Source: Lysobacterales bacterium
Lineage (GTDB): Bacteria; Pseudomonadota; Gammaproteobacteria; Xanthomonadales; Xanthomonadaceae
Length of the DNA: 64,000 bases
NCBI GenBank assembly: GCA_016718605.1
Contig: JADKCY010000002.1
Span: 1,116,001 to 1,180,000 of the forward strand
Direction: 5' to 3'
Shown here: positions 1 to 8,457 of the stretch, in pieces
Position numbering within the stretch: position 1 is the stretch's first letter
Layout of the letters: every line of letters starts with the position of its first letter
The notes under the pieces: model-generated
What the model was told of the DNA's origin: nothing
Databases searched by the model: none
Seen by the model: the letters and a program-made list of their open reading frames with translations, nothing else
Program-made: the position numbers and the translations under genes

Positions 1-1218
1 GATCACACCCGAACCGGAACCATTGACGGGAATCCCCGCGTTGCGGTTGCACCGGACCGTCTGCCCGGTAGCCGCGGTACCCGTCGCCGAACAGGCGGTC
101 AGCGCCGAACCACTACCCGCGCTGAGTGAGTGGTAACTGAACCCCGGGGGCAATTGCATTGAAACAATGAAGTTGCCCGAAGCGGCATTGCCTGAATTGC
201 GGAAGCTCACGGTCACTTCGCCGCTGTTCGTCTGAATTGGCAAGATGGCGGGGGAGTGGCTCATGCCGGTAATTTCCAGCACAGGCTGCGGTGTCGCCTC
301 CACACCAAACGCCTTTTCGAAACACCCGATTTGGCTCATGTTGGCCGCACAGTCGGGTGCGCTCGGGATTGGCTGAGGCGTGTTGTTGCCCACTTCGGTC
401 CATATCCGGATTGGTCCAGGCACTGCTGCATTGCCTGCAACGGCAGCATTCACGATGAAGTCCCACGTGCCATTGATATCCGCGCTGGATGTGCAAACGG
501 TCGGGTTGGAGTTTGCTGCGCTGCACGTGAACGGGTATAGCTGACCCGCCTGGCGACTGACAAAGCTGACTTCAGGCGGCCAGTGAATTCGCAGCGTGAT
601 GGGCCCGTTCGGCTGGGTGTAGCCCGTGTCGATGAATCGAAAACGCAGACTTTCGGTGACACCTTGGGTCAAGATGTCGTCGTTGAAAACCGTGATGTTG
701 CTAATCTCGATCCGAGACGCTACGCCATCGTTGATGCGCCGAGCACACTGCGTGCGAACATCCGTACCGGTGTCACATACCAGCGGCAGTGGCAACGGAA
801 ACTGTGTGTTCTCGACCGAGGCATCAAAGATGACCGCGTCTGGTCCGATCAATGCAAAATCGGGCGCCACGTCAAAGATGAATGTGGCCAACTGCGTCGC
901 ACCCACGGCCAGATTCGTGCTTCGTACACAGGTGATGTCGCGCTGATTGGCGGCAGCCGTACATGGCATATCCGCGCTGATCGACTGGCGAAAGCTGATG
1001 CCTTCGGGCAACGTGGTTCGCATGGTCAATGGTGGCGTCAACGCAGCCCCAGATACATTGACGATTCGAAGTTGAAACTGGTTCGTCGGCAGCGTGCTGC
1101 CGATGGTGCCGCTAGCCGTCGGGCTCTGTACCACAAGCCACATGCTGGCCATATCCGCATGTGCAGGAGCCATGCTGACCAGCAGGAACAAAAGAAACAG
1201 TGGTCGGAAGTGGCGCAT
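1..1218 (-). CDS. Secreted DUF11-like repeat protein, 3' part missing
   Basis: Reading the minus strand from the ATG at 1218 gives 406 codons without a stop, so the gene runs off the left edge. The start is preceded by an AAAGGG ribosome site. The N-terminus (MRHFRPLFLLFLLVSMAPAHA) is a clear signal peptide cleaved near residue 21. The rest is built of Ig-like beta repeats typical of DUF11/CARDB surface proteins, with phrases such as TLPEGISF and QLPPGFSYHSL. Cysteines come in pairs 9-14 residues apart in several repeats, which suggests disulfide-closed hairpins in an exported protein. It is probably a secreted or surface protein of unknown role. The C-terminus, where a sorting motif might lie, is outside the window. 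Confidence 0.75.
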   Translation of the reverse strand, partial: MRHFRPLFLLFLLVSMAPAHADMASMWLVVQSPTASGTIGSTLPTNQFQLRIVNVSGAALTPPLTMRTTLPEGISFRQSISADMPCTAAANQRDITCVRSTNLAVGATQLATFIFDVAPDFALIGPDAVIFDASVENTQFPLPLPLVCDTGTDVRTQCARRINDGVASRIEISNITVFNDDILTQGVTESLRFRFIDTGYTQPNGPITLRIHWPPEVSFVSRQAGQLYPFTCSAANSNPTVCTSSADINGTWDFIVNAAVAGNAAVPGPIRIWTEVGNNTPQPIPSAPDCAANMSQIGCFEKAFGVEATPQPVLEITGMSHSPAILPIQTNSGEVTVSFRNSGNAASGNFIVSMQLPPGFSYHSLSAGSGSALTACSATGTAATGQTVRCNRNAGIPVNGSGSGVI

Positions 1219-1473
1219 GTCTGCATGCCCTTTTGGAATGTAGGCCACGGTAGGGCCAGCGCTCTGGGCCCACCACCCCGTGATCCGGGGGGGTCACTTC
1301 GTCCGCAATAGGGCATGGCGGCTTTGCGCGCCGACGCCCGGATTGTTGCGCGCCATCAGCGCGCGATCCGTCTGCATCGGATGGCTGTCGCAACCAAGCC
1401 TTCATCCCTGCTCGCCACAAATCATCGCGCGTGTTCGCGCGTGCATTGGCGTTGAATCGGACGCGAGTCCGCC

Positions 1474-3003
1474 TCACTCAAACCCATTCGCAAACACTGC
1501 CGCCATGCTGTCTGCCTGCAGGGCGAGCGCTGTCAGGTGCAGGTACACCTCTAGGTCGGTGTAGCCCGGCACGCCCAACCGTGGTAGCGATAAACCTGTG
1601 CCGTTGGGAGAGTAAAGGTCCGGGTTCAGTCCGTGGGCGGACTCGAAGACGTCGGGCATGCCATCGGCATCGCTGTCCTGCGCTGCGACGGGTGGATTCG
1701 CCGGGTCAAAATCGAGCGTCAGGGCATCGTTGGCGAGGGGCGTGCCGTAGGGCGTCGCGGGAAACACCGCGATGCGAGTCGTCGTGGCAATGCGTCGATC
1801 CATCGTGTCATTGGGCAGACGTCCGACCCTGCCGGGCAGGGACTGCTGCAGGCCGAGCGCAGATTGCAGGCTGATCGCGGGAAATGGATGCGGCTCGCTG
1901 CGTCGCGTGGCGACACCAAAATCGGCGTTCGGGTGGTAAAGCGGGAAGTCGTTGCAACAATAGAACAAGGCGTAATCGATCTCGCCCGGATACGCCGGGT
2001 TGTGATTGTCCGACACAAAAAAGCTGTTCTGCGCTTCGGCCAGCAGGTCGCTGGCGGCGATGCCGTAGGGATGCGCGCTGCGCGGCAGGAACAGATTGCC
2101 GCGCAGGTTGAGTTGCACGCGGTAGGGCCCGGCGGCTTCGTTGCCATCCACCCAGCGTCCGTACCAGATGGGAAAGCCCGGATCGGCGTAAAGGTTGTTG
2201 CTCAGTTCCAGTTGCAGAGGCGTGTTCTGGCAGGCATCGATCCGTGGGGATTCGTCGTCGTAACCGCTGGCCTCGCAGGTGATTTCCGGCATCCGGCCAC
2301 TCAGGCGGAACCACAGGTTGTGATGCAGACTGATGCGATCCTGCGGATGCTCCGCATGCGCGTAATTCATCAGCACGCCACCGAGTTCGGCGTGGCCACC
2401 GACGGTTTCGGCCAGCACGCTGTGCTGCAGACTGACATCACTGGCCCAACTGATTTGCATTACCTCATCGGTGGCATGCGCCAGCGAGAGGTGGTCGAGC
2501 ATCACTCGATTCACGCCATCCAGTCGCAGCGCGTCATCGAGGCGCGTGCCGCCCGCAGGTAATGGGTCATTCCAGGCTGGACGACTGCGTAGATGCCGGA
2601 TGATGAGGTTGTCGCAGGTGTTGCGCTCGTAGTGACCATCGCAAACGATGCCGCGCACGGTGATGCCGCCGGGCGAGGTCTGTCCGGCGATGGTCACGTC
2701 GCCATGCACGATATCGGCGTAGGCATGAATGACACCACTTACCGCAAACACGATGGTGCGCGGGCCGGACTGCCGCAGTGCCCAATTGAGACTACCAGGC
2801 TGCTGTCCGGCAGGATCGGCCGCCAGCGTCGTGACCGTCAGCACCTGACCGCCGCGCCCACCACTGGCCACCTCGCCGAATCCTTCGGCGCCGGGAAAGC
2901 TGGGCAAGGTCTGGGCGTTTGCGCTGCCGACAGTCAGCAGTCCGCCAAAGAGCAGGCCGATCTGCCAATAAGGGAGCGCCCAGCGAACGAATGTGTCGTG
3001 CAT
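1474..3003 (-). CDS. Secreted pectate lyase, PL1 family, with C-terminal FANGFE motif
   Basis: About 509 residues. I place the start at 3003 because it opens directly into a signal peptide ending ANA|Q near residue 31; an upstream in-frame start at 3060 would add a non-signal leader. The mature part begins with a conserved FPGAEGFGEVASGGRGG segment and continues as a parallel beta-helix (residues about 60-400). It includes the DDALRLDGVNRVMLDHLSLAH region expected of polysaccharide lyase family 1, which cleaves polygalacturonate by calcium-dependent beta-elimination outside the cytoplasm. After the helix comes a calcium-binding type loop, DSDADGMPDVFE (about 443-454). The protein ends MAAVFANGFE, a tail almost shared with the GH44 enzyme at 52-54 kb. 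Family assignment is firm; exact substrate is inferred. Confidence 0.85.
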   Translation of the reverse strand: MHDTFVRWALPYWQIGLLFGGLLTVGSANAQTLPSFPGAEGFGEVASGGRGGQVLTVTTLAADPAGQQPGSLNWALRQSGPRTIVFAVSGVIHAYADIVHGDVTIAGQTSPGGITVRGIVCDGHYERNTCDNLIIRHLRSRPAWNDPLPAGGTRLDDALRLDGVNRVMLDHLSLAHATDEVMQISWASDVSLQHSVLAETVGGHAELGGVLMNYAHAEHPQDRISLHHNLWFRLSGRMPEITCEASGYDDESPRIDACQNTPLQLELSNNLYADPGFPIWYGRWVDGNEAAGPYRVQLNLRGNLFLPRSAHPYGIAASDLLAEAQNSFFVSDNHNPAYPGEIDYALFYCCNDFPLYHPNADFGVATRRSEPHPFPAISLQSALGLQQSLPGRVGRLPNDTMDRRIATTTRIAVFPATPYGTPLANDALTLDFDPANPPVAAQDSDADGMPDVFESAHGLNPDLYSPNGTGLSLPRLGVPGYTDLEVYLHLTALALQADSMAAVFANGFE

Positions 3004-3084
3004 CAGAGTCGCCTGTCTGCCCAAAATACCTGAGGACAACAGACGCAAGTCTGCGCTCAAAGGAGACAGCGACAGAACGGGCGA

Positions 3085-3573
3085 CTACACCCGACCCAAG
3101 CGCCACTTCCACACCAGGCCATCCTCGGGATGCACGATTTCGCCCAGCCACTCAAACCCGAGCTTGCGCAGGATCACCGGCGATGGGCCTTCTTCAGGCA
3201 TCGTGTGAGCAATCACCTGATACTGATTCTGCTGCGCAAGCGGCTGACTGAGCGCCAGCAATTCGGCGGCCATGCGGGTTGCCAAGCCGCGTCCTTCGTT
3301 GCCAGGGAAACTGAAATAGGCGATTTCGACGACACCGTCGACGGGCGGCGCCGCAAAACCACAGGTGCCGACGACCGCACCGTTCTCGACGGCGAGGTAG
3401 CCAATCCAAGGCGGCAGAAAGCCTCGCCGCGCGTACAGGTCGCGCATGGCATCACGCGCCCCCGACGCGGCCTCATGGGCATCAAGCAGGTTGACGGTGA
3501 CTTCACCGTCCCGGCCGATAGGCAGCAACTGCACGCCCTGATGGCAATACGACGCGAACGGTGCGTGCGACAT
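3085..3573 (-). CDS. GNAT family N-acetyltransferase
   Basis: 162 residues. The fold signature is seen in the central VGTCGFAAPPVDGVVEIAYFSFPGNEGRGLATRMAAELL segment: the beta4 strand followed by the acetyl-CoA pyrophosphate loop (GNEGRGLAT, about residues 92-100). The C-terminal stretch NQYQVIAHTMPEEGPSPVILRKLGFEWLGE matches the RimJ-like alpha4-beta7 region, where the usual N-x-x-S is written P-x-V-I. The substrate cannot be told from sequence. It lies on the same strand as the flanking POT transporter and pectate lyase genes, with gaps of 69 and 81 nt. Confidence 0.8.
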   Translation of the reverse strand: MSHAPFASYCHQGVQLLPIGRDGEVTVNLLDAHEAASGARDAMRDLYARRGFLPPWIGYLAVENGAVVGTCGFAAPPVDGVVEIAYFSFPGNEGRGLATRMAAELLALSQPLAQQNQYQVIAHTMPEEGPSPVILRKLGFEWLGEIVHPEDGLVWKWRLGRV

Positions 3574-3642
3574 GTCTCACTTCCTTCCTGGTTTAAGCAA
3601 TTGAAGACGAACCAGACCGCCGACTTTCTCATTCGCCCCGCG

Positions 3643-5199
3643 CTATCCCGCTGGTCGGTAGTTGTCCACCACACGATAACGCCGAGCCACCCAGGCAAAC
3701 ACCGCTGCCGCGATCAGGGCAAAGGCTGCGAAGAAGAACATTTGAAAGGCTGCCACGCTTAAACCGGTATCGCCGATGTGGCTGGTCACGGTGTCATTCC
3801 GGACCGCCGCGTTGGCGATCAGTACCCACAGATTGCCCACCGTCGTGGTGAGGTTCCAGAAGCTCATCACCACACCCTTCATCGACTGTGGCGCCTGACT
3901 GTAGGCAAACTCCAAACCGGTCGCCGACACCAGCACCTCGCCAAAGGTGAGCAAGGCATAGGGCAGGATCTGCCAGAGAATCGACAGCGGATCGCCTGCA
4001 TCCATCACCACCTGCAATGCACCGACCGCGATCCAGGCCAGTCCACTGAAGGCGATCCCCGCCGCCATGCGGCGCAGTGCAGTCGGCTCAAGGCCGAACT
4101 TGCGCAAGGCCGGATACAAGACAAGGTTGTTGAAGGGAATCAATAACATGACCAGCAGTGGATTCAATGCCTGCATTTGCGAAGCAACGAACCAGTCGGG
4201 CTTGCTCATCGCATTGCCCTGAATCACCCAAGTCGAGGCCTTCTGATCGAACAGTGAATGGAAGGGCGTGACAAGTGCAAAGATCACCAACACGCGCAAC
4301 ACACTCCGCACACCATCAATCGCCGCATCGGCATGCTGGCCACGTGCGCGCTCGAGTTGCCACCACGCCCCCCCGCCGACACCGGCGATCAGCAGCACCA
4401 AAGCAAGGCAGGCGGCAATCACGAAGCCCAGTTGCGGAATCATCAGTAAGGTCGCCATCGCCGCGATCACGCCCAGCGAAGCCAGCACCAATCCGGGTCG
4501 TCCGCGCCCCGGGATCTTGCTCAGCAACGCGGTGCGCAACACCCGCGAAAACGCATCCGGATCGCCCTCGCGATTGACCTCAACCTTGACGTAGCGATGG
4601 CGACCAAACCAGAAGATCGCGGTCGCCAGGAACATCAACAAGCCGGGAATTCCGAATGCCACGCTTGGCCCGTAGTGCTTGAGGAACAGGGGCATCAGCA
4701 GCGAAGCAAACAAGGAGCCGAAGTTGATAATCCAGTAGAAGGCATCGAAGACGATCTTGGCGAGATGTTTGTTGCTTTGATCGAACTGATCGCCAACGAA
4801 AGAAGCCACCAGCGGCTTGATGCCACCCGCGCCAAGCGCGATCAAACCCAGGCCGGTGAAAAAACCGGTTGCATTGTGCTCGAACAAGGCCAGACAGGCA
4901 TGTCCGGCGCAGTAGATCAGACTGAACCAGAGGATGGTGTTGTACTTGCCAAAAAAGCGGTCCGCCAGATAGCCACCGAGCAAGGGGAAGAAGTACACCC
5001 CGATCATGAAGGTGTGCATCAGATCCTTGGCCGCCAACTCGCGTTCACCGCCGGCGGTGATGTGCTGCAGCAGCGTCGAGGTGATCAAAAAATGCACCAG
5101 GATGTTGCGCATCCCGTAAAAGCTGAAACGCTCGCAACCTTCGTTGCCGATGATGAAGGGAATTTGGCGCGGCATCGCGCCTTTTGCGGTGGCTGTCAT
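3643..5199 (-). CDS. POT family proton-dependent oligopeptide transporter
   Basis: About 518 residues and roughly 14 hydrophobic helices. Helix 1 holds the diagnostic ExxERFSFYG motif (NEGCERFSFYGMR), in which the acidic and arginine residues couple proton flow to peptide uptake in this family. Conserved loop GGYLADRFFGKY follows between helices 2 and 3. I prefer the start at 5199 (MTATAKGAMPRQIPF) because it gives the usual short cytoplasmic N-terminus; an in-frame start at 5232 is possible. The likely role is import of di- and tripeptides across the inner membrane. A secreted-type S9 peptidase is encoded elsewhere in the window, but no direct link is visible. Confidence 0.87.
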   Translation of the reverse strand: MTATAKGAMPRQIPFIIGNEGCERFSFYGMRNILVHFLITSTLLQHITAGGERELAAKDLMHTFMIGVYFFPLLGGYLADRFFGKYNTILWFSLIYCAGHACLALFEHNATGFFTGLGLIALGAGGIKPLVASFVGDQFDQSNKHLAKIVFDAFYWIINFGSLFASLLMPLFLKHYGPSVAFGIPGLLMFLATAIFWFGRHRYVKVEVNREGDPDAFSRVLRTALLSKIPGRGRPGLVLASLGVIAAMATLLMIPQLGFVIAACLALVLLIAGVGGGAWWQLERARGQHADAAIDGVRSVLRVLVIFALVTPFHSLFDQKASTWVIQGNAMSKPDWFVASQMQALNPLLVMLLIPFNNLVLYPALRKFGLEPTALRRMAAGIAFSGLAWIAVGALQVVMDAGDPLSILWQILPYALLTFGEVLVSATGLEFAYSQAPQSMKGVVMSFWNLTTTVGNLWVLIANAAVRNDTVTSHIGDTGLSVAAFQMFFFAAFALIAAAVFAWVARRYRVVDNYRPAG

Positions 5200-5271
5200 G
5201 GCAGGCCCAGTCAACGAGAGGGCAAGAACCATAACCGCAAAAGCGTTAGCGCGATGGCAAAGGCTGACCTG

Positions 5272-5643
5272 TCAACCACGCGAACGCCAGAGCACCGCAA
5301 GCAGCAGCACGGCGACACTCACGCCACTGCCATTGGCCAGCATGTCCAGCCACTCGAAACTGCGCACGCCGCCGATGCCCTGCAGCAGTTCCATCAGCGC
5401 GCCGTAGCCGACCAGACCAAACCAGACGAGGGCCAACCACGTCGATTGCCGCAGCAGCGGTCGCCACATCAGTGTGGCGATAAAGTACGCCACCGCATGC
5501 CAGAGTTTGTCGTGTCCGCCGGTGGATACCGGCAGGTCGGCGGGCGATAGCAGCGATGCAAGCGCAATCGCAATCAGCATGCCCGCATTCAGCGCCCACC
5601 ACAGCGGACGGCACTGCCACAGCCGAATTACAAGCGATGACAT
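5272..5643 (-). CDS. VanZ-like small membrane protein
   Basis: 123 residues with four predicted membrane helices. The GGHDKLWHAVAYFIATLMW segment and the later LMELLQ...SFEWLDMLANGSGV segment are the conserved parts of the VanZ-like family (a loop with D-K-x-x-H and a D-x-x-x-N motif). The start at 5643 overlaps the end of the upstream MidA-like gene by 16 nt, so the two are probably translationally coupled. Family members are of largely unknown function; the teicoplanin-resistance role of the namesake should not be assumed here. Confidence 0.75.
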   Translation of the reverse strand: MSSLVIRLWQCRPLWWALNAGMLIAIALASLLSPADLPVSTGGHDKLWHAVAYFIATLMWRPLLRQSTWLALVWFGLVGYGALMELLQGIGGVRSFEWLDMLANGSGVSVAVLLLAVLWRSRG

Positions 5644-6809
5644 TGATCCCCCATGGCGAACAGCGCCTCGCAATCCATGCCACGGCTCAGGCCCATGACC
5701 TGAAAGCGCTCGCCCATTTCGGAGGGCAGGATCAGGCGCTTGGCTTCCAGCGCGCGTCGATGCGAAGCGATGGCGTCCTGCGCATCTGGCGCAGCATGGT
5801 GTTCCAAGCCGTGCTGCAGCAGAAAGGCGGCCTGCGAGGTGTAGCCCGCCAGATCCAGTCCGGCATGCCGACCAGCCTCGGCCAGCGCCGTGAAATCCAC
5901 CGAGGCGGTGATGTCCTGCAGGCCAGGCCACAGAAACGGCTGATCGTGCGTGCGATGTCGATAGAAACACGACAACGTCCCACGACTGCGTTCGGGCAGA
6001 TAGAACTCACGGCGTGGATAACCGTAGTCGATGAACAAGGCCAAGCCCTGCGCCAGCGATCCGCACACCGCATCCAGCCAGTAGGGCAGTTGCGGCAAAC
6101 ATTCGGACTGGTAGCCTTCGATCCATTCGGGCTGCCCGAGATCTTTGCGCACATGGCGTACCGCACCACCGACCAAACCATCGGCTGGTCGCGAGTGCCA
6201 GACGAACCGCTCGTCTTCGACGGTCACGCACTGCTCCCACACCTCGCCTTCGCGCCATTGGAAGCAGGTGGTGGGCAACGCATCCAGCACTTCATTGGCG
6301 AACAGCACGCCGCGCCAGTCGGCATCGGGCAAGCGCTCAAGCCATTCGATGCGGGTGAACTGCTCCGCTGGAAGACGTGCCTTGGCATGCGCCTGTTGCC
6401 GCTCGCGCAAGTCAGCGCTCGGTTCGAGAATCGCATAACGGCGTGGTGATACACCCACACGCGCCAAGGCGGACAGCGCATCCACCACGAACGCACCACT
6501 GCCACCACCGAGTTCCAACACCTCGGCGTCACCGCCAATCGCGCGCAACACCGGCGTGATCGCTTGCGCAATGCAGTTCGCAAACAGCGGCCCCAATTCG
6601 GGCGCGGTGATGAAGTCGCCTGACGCACCGAACTTGCTGGCACCCGCGCTGTAGTAGCCAAGCCCCGGCGCATACAGAGCCAACTCCATGAAACGCGAAA
6701 AGGGAATCGCGCCGCCCTCGACCTGGACAAGCTTGGCGATCGCCTGTTGCAAACGCGCACTGTGGGCCAGCGCATCGGCGTCTGGCGGCGGCAAGTCGAG
6801 AGGCATCAT
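5628..6809 (-). CDS. MidA-like SAM-dependent methyltransferase (NDUFAF7 family)
   Basis: About 393 residues from the ATG at 6809 (an immediately following second ATG at 6806 is equally possible). The N-terminal part IPFSRFMELALYAPGLGYYSAG and the ITAPELGPLFANCIAQA motif are hallmarks of the MidA/NDUFAF7 family. The SAM-binding glycine loop is LELGGGSGAFVVDAL. In mitochondria the family methylates an arginine of a complex I subunit; bacterial members are presumed protein arginine methyltransferases. The gene is divergent from the pteridine reductase gene, with 58 nt between starts, and overlaps the VanZ-like gene downstream. Confidence 0.87.
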   Translation of the reverse strand: MMPLDLPPPDADALAHSARLQQAIAKLVQVEGGAIPFSRFMELALYAPGLGYYSAGASKFGASGDFITAPELGPLFANCIAQAITPVLRAIGGDAEVLELGGGSGAFVVDALSALARVGVSPRRYAILEPSADLRERQQAHAKARLPAEQFTRIEWLERLPDADWRGVLFANEVLDALPTTCFQWREGEVWEQCVTVEDERFVWHSRPADGLVGGAVRHVRKDLGQPEWIEGYQSECLPQLPYWLDAVCGSLAQGLALFIDYGYPRREFYLPERSRGTLSCFYRHRTHDQPFLWPGLQDITASVDFTALAEAGRHAGLDLAGYTSQAAFLLQHGLEHHAAPDAQDAIASHRRALEAKRLILPSEMGERFQVMGLSRGMDCEALFAMGDQCHRL

Positions 6810-6867
6810 GATGGAATCTTCAAGTGAGGCGGTAGACACTCGCACCGCAGTACGACAAGGATAAGCC

Positions 6868-7629
6868 ATGCCCCCTTCCGCCTTGAGCTCGCCAACGCGC
6901 GCACCGGTTGCACTGATCACCGGAGCCGCCCGCCGGATTGGTGCAGTCATCGCTCGAACACTGCATGCGGCGGGGTTCGATCTGGTCCTGCACTACCAGC
7001 ATTCCGACGAGGCCATGCACGCACTACAGGAATCGCTGGAAGCCGAGCGTCCGGGCAGTGTGCTGACGCTCGCTGCCGACCTGGCTGATCCCTTGACGCC
7101 AGTGCGTCTTGTCGATGCCGCACTGCACCGTTTCGGGCAACTGCATGCGCTGGTCAACAACGCCTCCTCGTTCAAGCCGACACCCGTCGGGCAAGCCAGC
7201 CAGGGCGATTGGGATCAGTTGTTCGCCAGCAACGCTCGCGCACCTTTTTTCCTTTCACAAGCCGCCGCGCCCGCCTTGCGCATCCAACAGGGCTGCATCG
7301 TTAATCTGGTCGACGTCTACGCCAAGCGCCCGCTTCCGGACCATCCGATCTACTGCATGGCCAAGGCCGCACTGGTGATGATGACGCAGTCACTGGCGCG
7401 CGATCTCGGCCCGCACATCCGTGTCAATGCCGTCGCTCCCGGTGCCATCCTCTGGCCCGATGAAGGCAAATCGACCGCCGCGCAACAAAACCTGCTGCAA
7501 CGCACCGCGCTGCAACGCACCGGCCATCCGGACGATATCGCCGAGGCGGTGCGCTGGCTGATCCAAGATGCGCACTACACCACCGGTCACGTGCTCACGG
7601 TAGACGGTGGCCGAACCCTGAACATCTGA
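6868..7629 (+). CDS. Pteridine reductase-like SDR (FolM/PTR1 type)
   Basis: 253 residues. The cofactor loop TGAARRIG (about residues 19-26) has the arginine-rich form seen in pteridine reductases rather than the common TGxxxGIG. NNASSF follows. The usual SDR catalytic tyrosine is present in YCMAKAAL, with the preceding NLVDVYAKRP region taking the place of the usual serine strand, as in PTR1 enzymes. C-terminal VDGGRTLNI is typical. The likely reaction is NADPH-dependent reduction of dihydro- or oxidised pterins, giving an accessory route to tetrahydrofolate or tetrahydromonapterin. A QueD homologue, also a pterin-related enzyme, lies at 25.8 kb. Confidence 0.8.
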   Translation: MPPSALSSPTRAPVALITGAARRIGAVIARTLHAAGFDLVLHYQHSDEAMHALQESLEAERPGSVLTLAADLADPLTPVRLVDAALHRFGQLHALVNNASSFKPTPVGQASQGDWDQLFASNARAPFFLSQAAAPALRIQQGCIVNLVDVYAKRPLPDHPIYCMAKAALVMMTQSLARDLGPHIRVNAVAPGAILWPDEGKSTAAQQNLLQRTALQRTGHPDDIAEAVRWLIQDAHYTTGHVLTVDGGRTLNI

Positions 7630-7673
7630 ACTCGCGATCCTCTGACAGACCCCTCTGAACTCCGGGAAATGGC

Positions 7674-8438
7674 ATGCCGACACCAGACCACTCGCTCGCC
7701 CTCGTCACTGATGCTCTCAGCTTTGCCGGTCCACCCGCTGTGCAGGCTTTGCTGGCAGTGGGCTTCCGGGTGATTGCCGTGGATACCGCCTTCCGTGAAC
7801 CGACGCTGCGCGACGATTACCGCCGTCAGCATCCATCGGTCGTCACGATGGGCGAACCGGAGTCATCGCATCTGCTCGTTGCACAGGTTATTGACGCCCA
7901 TGGCTTGCCTGAGGTCGTCGTCAGCAACGACAGTCATCCCGCCCGTCACGTACCGATCGAAGTGGCGCCACTCAGCGAGTTGCATGCGAGCCTGGATCGC
8001 CTGCTCGTGCGACCGTTTCAACTGGCCCAGGCACTGACGCCTCACCTCAAGCAGCGCGGCTCGGGCAAACTGATCTTCATCACCTCGTGCCGTACAGCGC
8101 TGCCACAACTCGGCGGCGCTATTCCCGACATGGCACGCGCGGGCGCCAACGCGCTGGTGCGTTCACTCAGCATCGAACTTGCGCCGTTCGGCATTCCGGT
8201 GAACGCCATCGCGCCAAATTTCCTCTACAGCGAAGCGTACTTCCCCAAAGCAGTCTACGAGGAGACGGCGGCGGGTCGAGCCTTCATTCAAGCCACGGTG
8301 CCTCGCGGCCGCTTGGGCAGACCCGACGAACTGGGCGAGTTGATCACCTACCTCGCGACCATGAAGGGCAGCTTCCATACGGGTACGATCATTCCCTTCG
8401 CGGGCGCGTGGCCAGTGGCAGCCCCGCGACCGTTTTGA
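7674..8438 (+). CDS. Halohydrin dehalogenase-like SDR with Tyr-to-Pro active-site change
   Basis: 254 residues. Two features set it apart from ordinary SDR dehydrogenases. The N-terminal loop reads T-x4-F-x-G (T12, F17, G19; VTDALSFAG), the motif of halohydrin dehalogenases, where an anion pocket replaces the NAD site. The second hallmark, S-x12-Y-x3-R, is here S138-x12-P151-x3-R155, so serine and arginine are kept but the catalytic tyrosine is proline. Similarity to HheC-type enzymes as I recall them is clear in VSND, RPF, IFITS, ARAGA, AIAPNFLYSE and RLGRPDELGEL. It may be a non-catalytic or re-purposed member. It follows the pteridine reductase gene by 44 nt on the same strand and converges with prpF, with 19 nt between stops. 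Confidence 0.75.
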   Translation: MPTPDHSLALVTDALSFAGPPAVQALLAVGFRVIAVDTAFREPTLRDDYRRQHPSVVTMGEPESSHLLVAQVIDAHGLPEVVVSNDSHPARHVPIEVAPLSELHASLDRLLVRPFQLAQALTPHLKQRGSGKLIFITSCRTALPQLGGAIPDMARAGANALVRSLSIELAPFGIPVNAIAPNFLYSEAYFPKAVYEETAAGRAFIQATVPRGRLGRPDELGELITYLATMKGSFHTGTIIPFAGAWPVAAPRPF

Positions 8439-8457
8439 CCGGATAGCGCGCCGGGCC

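Noticed and set aside
1633..2562. 309-codon open frame on the plus strand
   Set aside because: Antisense to the pectate lyase gene, no motif or ribosome site.
5193..5199. CTGTCAT as a Pho box at the POT transporter start
   Set aside because: A single half-site that overlaps the start codon, without a second unit 11 nt away.
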